A stretch of DNA of 64,000 bases from JAGQWW01 sp041392845 (GTDB lineage: Bacteria; Bacteroidota; Bacteroidia; Chitinophagales; Saprospiraceae): contig JAWKLG010000008.1 in NCBI GenBank assembly GCA_041392845.1, positions 62,001 through 126,000 of the forward strand, given 5' to 3'. Positions 60,387-64,000 of the stretch are shown here, in pieces. Under the pieces are notes generated by a model, which was not told the DNA's origin, searched no databases, and worked only from the letters and a program-made list of their open reading frames with translations. The first letter of the stretch is position 1. Each line of letters begins with the position of its first letter. Position numbers and translations under genes: made by a program.

Positions 60387-62795
60387 ATGCCAGAAGTATT
60401 ATCTGACAGCAAATCAAAACCAAAAACCCCCAAAAAGAGCAAAGCCTATATTAAAGAGATACTTGAAGATTTCAAATGGTCCTGCATCAGCAGGGAAGTA
60501 AGCGTTCTAGGCCGAAAAGAAGTGCTTACCGGTAAAGCTAAATTTGGAATTGTAGGAGACGGGAAAGAAGTAGCTCAGGTTGCAATGAGCAGGGCTTTCA
60601 AAAAAGGGGACTGGCGGTCAGGTTATTATCGTGACCAAACTATAATGTTTGCATTGGGCCTTTCAACTGTTGAGCAATTTTTTGCCCAACTTTATGCTGA
60701 TTCTCAGAATGACCCTTTCTCAGGAGGCCGCCAAATGAATAACCACTTTGCAACTCCTACCATCGACCAGGATGGAAACTGGACCAACCACAAAGAAAGT
60801 TATAATATCAGTTCTGACATTTCCAGTACAGGTGGTCAAATGGCCAGAGCTTTAGGACTGGCATTCGCTTCTAAAAAATATAGAGAAAATAAGGCATTAA
60901 AATCAACAAACTTTTCCAACAAAGGAAATGAGGTAGTTTTTTGTACCATCGGTGATGCCAGTACTTCTGAAGGTGTATTTTGGGAAACCATCAACGCCGC
61001 AGGAGTTTTGGAAGTTCCTCTGGTAGTTGCAGTCTGGGATGACGGTTATGGTATTTCTGTGCCTAAAGAGTACCAAACCACAAAAGGAAGTATTTCAGAA
61101 GTATTAAGCGGATTTAAAAGAAACGACCAAGGGCAGGGAATCTATATCGAAGTAAGCAGAGGTTGGGACTACCAGTCGCTAAGAGATACTTTTGAAGATG
61201 CTGCAGAACGTTCCAGAAAGGAACACGTGCCTGTTTTGGTGCATGTAGTAGATGTAACTCAGCCGCAAGGTCATTCAACCTCAGGATCTCATGAACGATA
61301 TAAATCAAAAGAAAGACTTCAATGGGAAGCAGATTTTGATTGTATTAAGAAAATGGGTGAGTGGATCATCAAAGAAGGATATGCTTCCGAAAAAGAAGTA
61401 GAAGAAATCAAGAAAGAGGCAGTACAAATTGCACGAGATGCAAAAAATAAAGCCTGGACTGATTATTCCAACCCGGTCAAAGAAGCTATCAATGAAGTGT
61501 CCGGCCTTTTCGAACTATTGGTGCAGGCAGGAATTGAAAATGAAAAATTAAGCGCTTTTCAAAAAGAATTAAAATCTCTTTTCAATCCTGTTTTAATCGA
61601 AGTTCTGCAAATAGCAAGAAGAGCACTTTTCTTATTGGATGGGACAGACCATGATGCAGTGCAAAAATTGCAAGCCTGGGTCGACAATGTCCGAAACATG
61701 GGTGCTGAGCGCTATGAAAAACATTTGTATAGTGAATCAGAACATTCTGTGATGAAGGTGCCGGTTGTTCCCGCACAATTTTCTGATTCCAGTGAGATGA
61801 AGAACGGTTATGAAATTTTGAACACCTTCTTCGACAAAGCACTTGAAAATCATCCTGAATTGTATGCTTTTGGTGAAGATGTTGGGCAGATCGGTGGTGT
61901 GAATCAGGGTTTTATGGGACTTCAGGAGAAATATGGAGTGGACAGAGTATTTGATGTCGGTATCAGGGAGTGGACAATTATGGGTCAGGCTATTGGAATG
62001 GCCATGAGAGGATTGAGACCTATCGCCGAAATTCAATACCTTGATTATCTGATTTATGGATTGGAACCTTTGATGGACGACCTTTCTACATTGAGATGGC
62101 GTTCCAATGGTATCCAAAAGGCACCTGCTATTATAAGAACCAGAGGACATAGATTGGAAGGAATCTGGCATGCCGGTTCTCCGTTGGGAATGATCGTAAA
62201 TTCTATCCGTGGAATGCATGTTTGCGTTCCTCGAAACATGACTCAGGCTGCAGGAATGTATAATACTTTGTTGCATTCTGATGAGCCCGGTTTGGTGATT
62301 GAATGTCTGAATGGATATCGTTTAAAAGAAATGCTTCCTGAAAACATTTCTGAATTCACAGTTCCTCTGGGGGTTCCTGAAATAGTTCAAGAAGGAACAG
62401 ACGTAACTTTGGTAACTTATGGTTCTTGTGTAAGGATTGCGGAAGAAGGTATAAAGCTTTTGGAAGATAAAGGTATTTCTGTTGAATTGATCGATGTTCA
62501 AACCTTGCTTCCTTTTGATACAGAGCATATTATTCTTGGTTCATTGAAAAAAACCAATCGAATAATCTTCATGGATGAAGATGTACCAGGTGGAGCAACC
62601 GCTTATATGATGCAAAAAGTAATGGAAGAGCAGGGAGGATATCGTTTCCTAGATTCTGCGCCAACTACTCTAAGTGCAAAATCACACAGACCGCCTTATG
62701 GTTCCGACGGAGATTATTTCTCAAAACCGAATCCTGAAGATGTTTATGAGGTGATTACAAAATTGGTTTGGGAAGCTGAACCCTGGAGAAAATAA
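60387..62795 (+). CDS. Fused alpha/beta E1 component of a 2-oxoacid dehydrogenase
   Basis: 802 residues joining both E1 chains. Alpha half (about 25-445): YRDQTIMFALGLS, SSDISSTGGQMARALG, and the thiamine-diphosphate motif GDASTSEG...N (189-203). Beta half (about 465-802): FGEDVGQIGGVNQGF, VFDVGIREWTIMGQAIG, the C-terminal transketolase-like domain (VTLVTYGSCVRIAEEG, DVQTLLPFD, EDVPGGATAYMM). Single-chain E1 of this type is common in Bacteroidota and serves branched-chain 2-oxoacid or pyruvate-type oxidation with separate E2 and E3. No E2 is nearby, so the substrate is uncertain. Confidence 0.93.
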   Translation: MPEVLSDSKSKPKTPKKSKAYIKEILEDFKWSCISREVSVLGRKEVLTGKAKFGIVGDGKEVAQVAMSRAFKKGDWRSGYYRDQTIMFALGLSTVEQFFAQLYADSQNDPFSGGRQMNNHFATPTIDQDGNWTNHKESYNISSDISSTGGQMARALGLAFASKKYRENKALKSTNFSNKGNEVVFCTIGDASTSEGVFWETINAAGVLEVPLVVAVWDDGYGISVPKEYQTTKGSISEVLSGFKRNDQGQGIYIEVSRGWDYQSLRDTFEDAAERSRKEHVPVLVHVVDVTQPQGHSTSGSHERYKSKERLQWEADFDCIKKMGEWIIKEGYASEKEVEEIKKEAVQIARDAKNKAWTDYSNPVKEAINEVSGLFELLVQAGIENEKLSAFQKELKSLFNPVLIEVLQIARRALFLLDGTDHDAVQKLQAWVDNVRNMGAERYEKHLYSESEHSVMKVPVVPAQFSDSSEMKNGYEILNTFFDKALENHPELYAFGEDVGQIGGVNQGFMGLQEKYGVDRVFDVGIREWTIMGQAIGMAMRGLRPIAEIQYLDYLIYGLEPLMDDLSTLRWRSNGIQKAPAIIRTRGHRLEGIWHAGSPLGMIVNSIRGMHVCVPRNMTQAAGMYNTLLHSDEPGLVIECLNGYRLKEMLPENISEFTVPLGVPEIVQEGTDVTLVTYGSCVRIAEEGIKLLEDKGISVELIDVQTLLPFDTEHIILGSLKKTNRIIFMDEDVPGGATAYMMQKVMEEQGGYRFLDSAPTTLSAKSHRPPYGSDGDYFSKPNPEDVYEVITKLVWEAEPWRK

Positions 62796-62813
62796 TTTTT
62801 ATTTAAATGATAA

Positions 62814-62852
62814 AAAAAAGCCCGGTACCTTTTTTGGATACCGGGCTTTTTT
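62814..62852. terminator. Bidirectional hairpin terminator
   Basis: 14-bp perfect stem AAAAAAGCCCGGTA (62814-62827) with TACCGGGCTTTTTT (62839-62852), between convergent E1 and DUF6794 genes. Confidence 0.93.
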
Positions 62853-62864
62853 ATGGCTCAAACT

Positions 62865-63413
62865 TTAGTTTCCTTTTTGAGCACTTGTATCTCTGGTACG
62901 GGTTTCTTCAAAGATAACCGTTCCCTGATCCTTCTTTTCTTCAAACTCCATTTTCCTCCGCTCTTTGATAGCCAAAGCGAGTTCTTTGACTTTCAAGGGT
63001 TCTTCATTGAGGTATCTATGATAAGTTATGATTACAAATCTGGCCATGTCGTCAGGGTAGGTAATACCTGCAGACCTTAAATAATCAGCAAATCTGGATC
63101 CTTCATAGAAACTCCAGTTGACAATCATCCATCTGCCCAAACTAAAATGTAATTTGCTTGCTGCGGTATCCTCATTAACCTGAGCAAATTTCAATTGGCT
63201 TTCTTTATCAATTTTTTTATTCAATTCATTGAAAGCATCGCCGAGATCTTTTGGAATGTAAACTCCATTTAATACTTCACGACGAATGCGCCATTCGTAA
63301 CCCTTTTCAAATTCAGATTTGTTGTTGGGCGGGCCTTCCTGTCCATAAGAAGAAGTTCCAAGAAGCACCAGGAGGAAGGGAAGAAACCAAACTCTAATTT
63401 GGATGGATTTCAT
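62865..63413 (-). CDS. Exported DUF6794-domain protein
   Basis: 182 residues. Signal peptide (about 1-24, ending SSYGQ). The mature part holds the DUF6794 pattern: VYIPKDLGDAFNELNKKI, FSLGRWMIVNWSFYEGSRFADYLRSAGI, YPDDMARFVIITYHRYLN. The C-terminal 40 residues are strongly charged (KERRKMEFEEKKDQ). This is a small helical domain of unknown role; a chance resemblance is unlikely because the PDDMA...YHRYLN segment is distinctive. Confidence 0.82.
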   Translation of the reverse strand: MKSIQIRVWFLPFLLVLLGTSSYGQEGPPNNKSEFEKGYEWRIRREVLNGVYIPKDLGDAFNELNKKIDKESQLKFAQVNEDTAASKLHFSLGRWMIVNWSFYEGSRFADYLRSAGITYPDDMARFVIITYHRYLNEEPLKVKELALAIKERRKMEFEEKKDQGTVIFEETRTRDTSAQKGN

Positions 63414-63529
63414 GTTGTCAGAAGGTATTGTACCAATAATATTAATTGCTACAAAGTACCGTAAAATAATTGTAATTCCTAAGTATTAGGAAAAGCTAAA
63501 ACATTAAAAAAATGCCCGAAAATGTTAAA

Positions 63530-64000
63530 TTATCCGTGAGAAGCCTCGCTGGATTTCCATTTTGAACGCTTTTTGAAAAATTTTGGATGGACAATCAACA
63601 AGCCGAAGGATTCTCCATCTTCTTTTTCCTTTTTAGCATGGTGGGCTCCATGGGCACGGAGTATAGCACGAGAATAAGGGCTATCCAGATGTTTGAACCA
63701 TTCAAACCTCCGATGAATGTAAACATCGTGGATCAGAAAATAAATTGCTCCATAAATGGCTATACCAGTACCTACAAAAAACAGCCAGAAATGAGGTGTA
63801 AGTTGACTTGCAATGAAGGCTGAGGCACTTGGAATTGCAAAAACCAAAAAGAATCTGTCGTTTTTCTCAAAAAAACCATGCTTCAATTTAGGATCATGGT
63901 GATCTTCATGCCAGTCCCATAACAAACCATGCATTAGATATTTATGTGCAGCCCAGGCTACAAATTCCATAAATGCAACAGTGGCAAGTGTGATGAAAAT
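63530..64000 (-). CDS. crtZ: Beta-carotene hydroxylase (partial, start beyond window)
   Basis: 147 C-terminal codons plus ten upstream to the window edge; the frame stays open through 64000 (IFITLATVAF before MEFVAW), so the start lies just outside. Member of the fatty acid hydroxylase/sterol desaturase superfamily with CrtZ-type histidine clusters: HKYLMHG, HEDHHD, HDVYIHRRF and HGAHH. It hydroxylates the beta-ionone rings of carotenoids to zeaxanthin-type products in the membrane, with two hydrophobic stretches visible. Pigmentation of this kind fits the Bacteroidota. Confidence 0.94.
   Translation of the reverse strand: MFITLATVAFMEFVAWAAHKYLMHGLLWDWHEDHHDPKLKHGFFEKNDRFFLVFAIPSASAFIASQLTPHFWLFFVGTGIAIYGAIYFLIHDVYIHRRFEWFKHLDSPYSRAILRAHGAHHAKKEKEDGESFGLLIVHPKFFKKRSKWKSSEASHG

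Noticed and set aside
61737..62276. 179-codon minus-strand open frame opposite the E1 gene
   Set aside because: It is antisense to the conserved E1 beta domain, with no promoter or protein-like features.

Overview
The window is AT-rich DNA from a member of the Bacteroidota, most likely a gliding or T9SS-bearing lineage of the Saprospiria/Chitinophagales kind (lineage is inference). Evidence: several exported proteins end in type IX secretion sorting domains (9138-12265, 19319-22321, 34487-39000, 54694-56139); there is a PorP/SprF family protein (52391-53449) and a GldA-type ABC ATPase (49773-50684); SprB-type repeats and SusC-era style lipoproteins abound; and nearly every recognisable promoter has the Bacteroidota -7 box TAnnTTTG instead of a sigma-70 -10 box. 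A carotenoid hydroxylase gene runs off the right edge. No tRNA, rRNA, CRISPR array or transposase was seen.

Left part (1-9082): the tail of a queuosine-precursor transporter, then a minus-strand cell-surface polysaccharide operon read from 7551 down to about 564 (perhaps 121): response regulator, receiver-sugar-1-phosphate transferase fusion, two family 2 glycosyltransferases, an SGNH hydrolase, an MBOAT O-acyltransferase and a second SGNH-like protein. A further glycosyltransferase (7901-9082) is read the other way. Together they look like a unit that starts, extends and acylates an exopolysaccharide.

9138-34371: a large SprB-repeat adhesin broken by one frameshift; a 900-base non-coding stretch with hairpins and a duplicated module; housekeeping genes (ndk, fmt, PIF1-like helicase, SWIM protein, rlmH); a three-gene cluster of exported proteins that includes an unusual secreted HIT protein; then many small metabolic and stress genes (adenosine deaminase, GrpB, acetyltransferases, VOC, cupin, methyltransferase, DUF1415), a six-hairpin glycosidase lipoprotein, an MscS channel with a structured leader and an esterase-like lipoprotein without its serine.

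34487-39000: a roughly 1500-residue right-handed beta-helix surface protein built from 147-residue (441-nt) super-repeats, interrupted by three closely spaced indels whose size can be read off the repeat period. 39058-53449: RRM protein, LytTR/LytS signalling genes, gatB, aroK, DUF1573-yajC-YbbR operon, aldehyde dehydrogenase, gldA, 5'-nucleotidase and PorP/SprF, with a heptamer repeat between the last two.

53653-64000: an SH3b-NlpC/P60 protein with the catalytic Cys replaced by Ser, an FG-GAP T9SS substrate, a GNAT enzyme, a DHFR-like protein, then the most unusual element: a 127-nt multi-hairpin, closed-stem structure followed by a T run (57534-57667) just upstream of an ECF-type sigma factor gene and its membrane partner. 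The window ends with a fused 2-oxoacid dehydrogenase E1, a DUF6794 protein and crtZ.

Tail-to-tail gene pairs fall in two classes: pairs with a strong bidirectional hairpin terminator, and pairs whose stop codons abut or overlap with no terminator at all.
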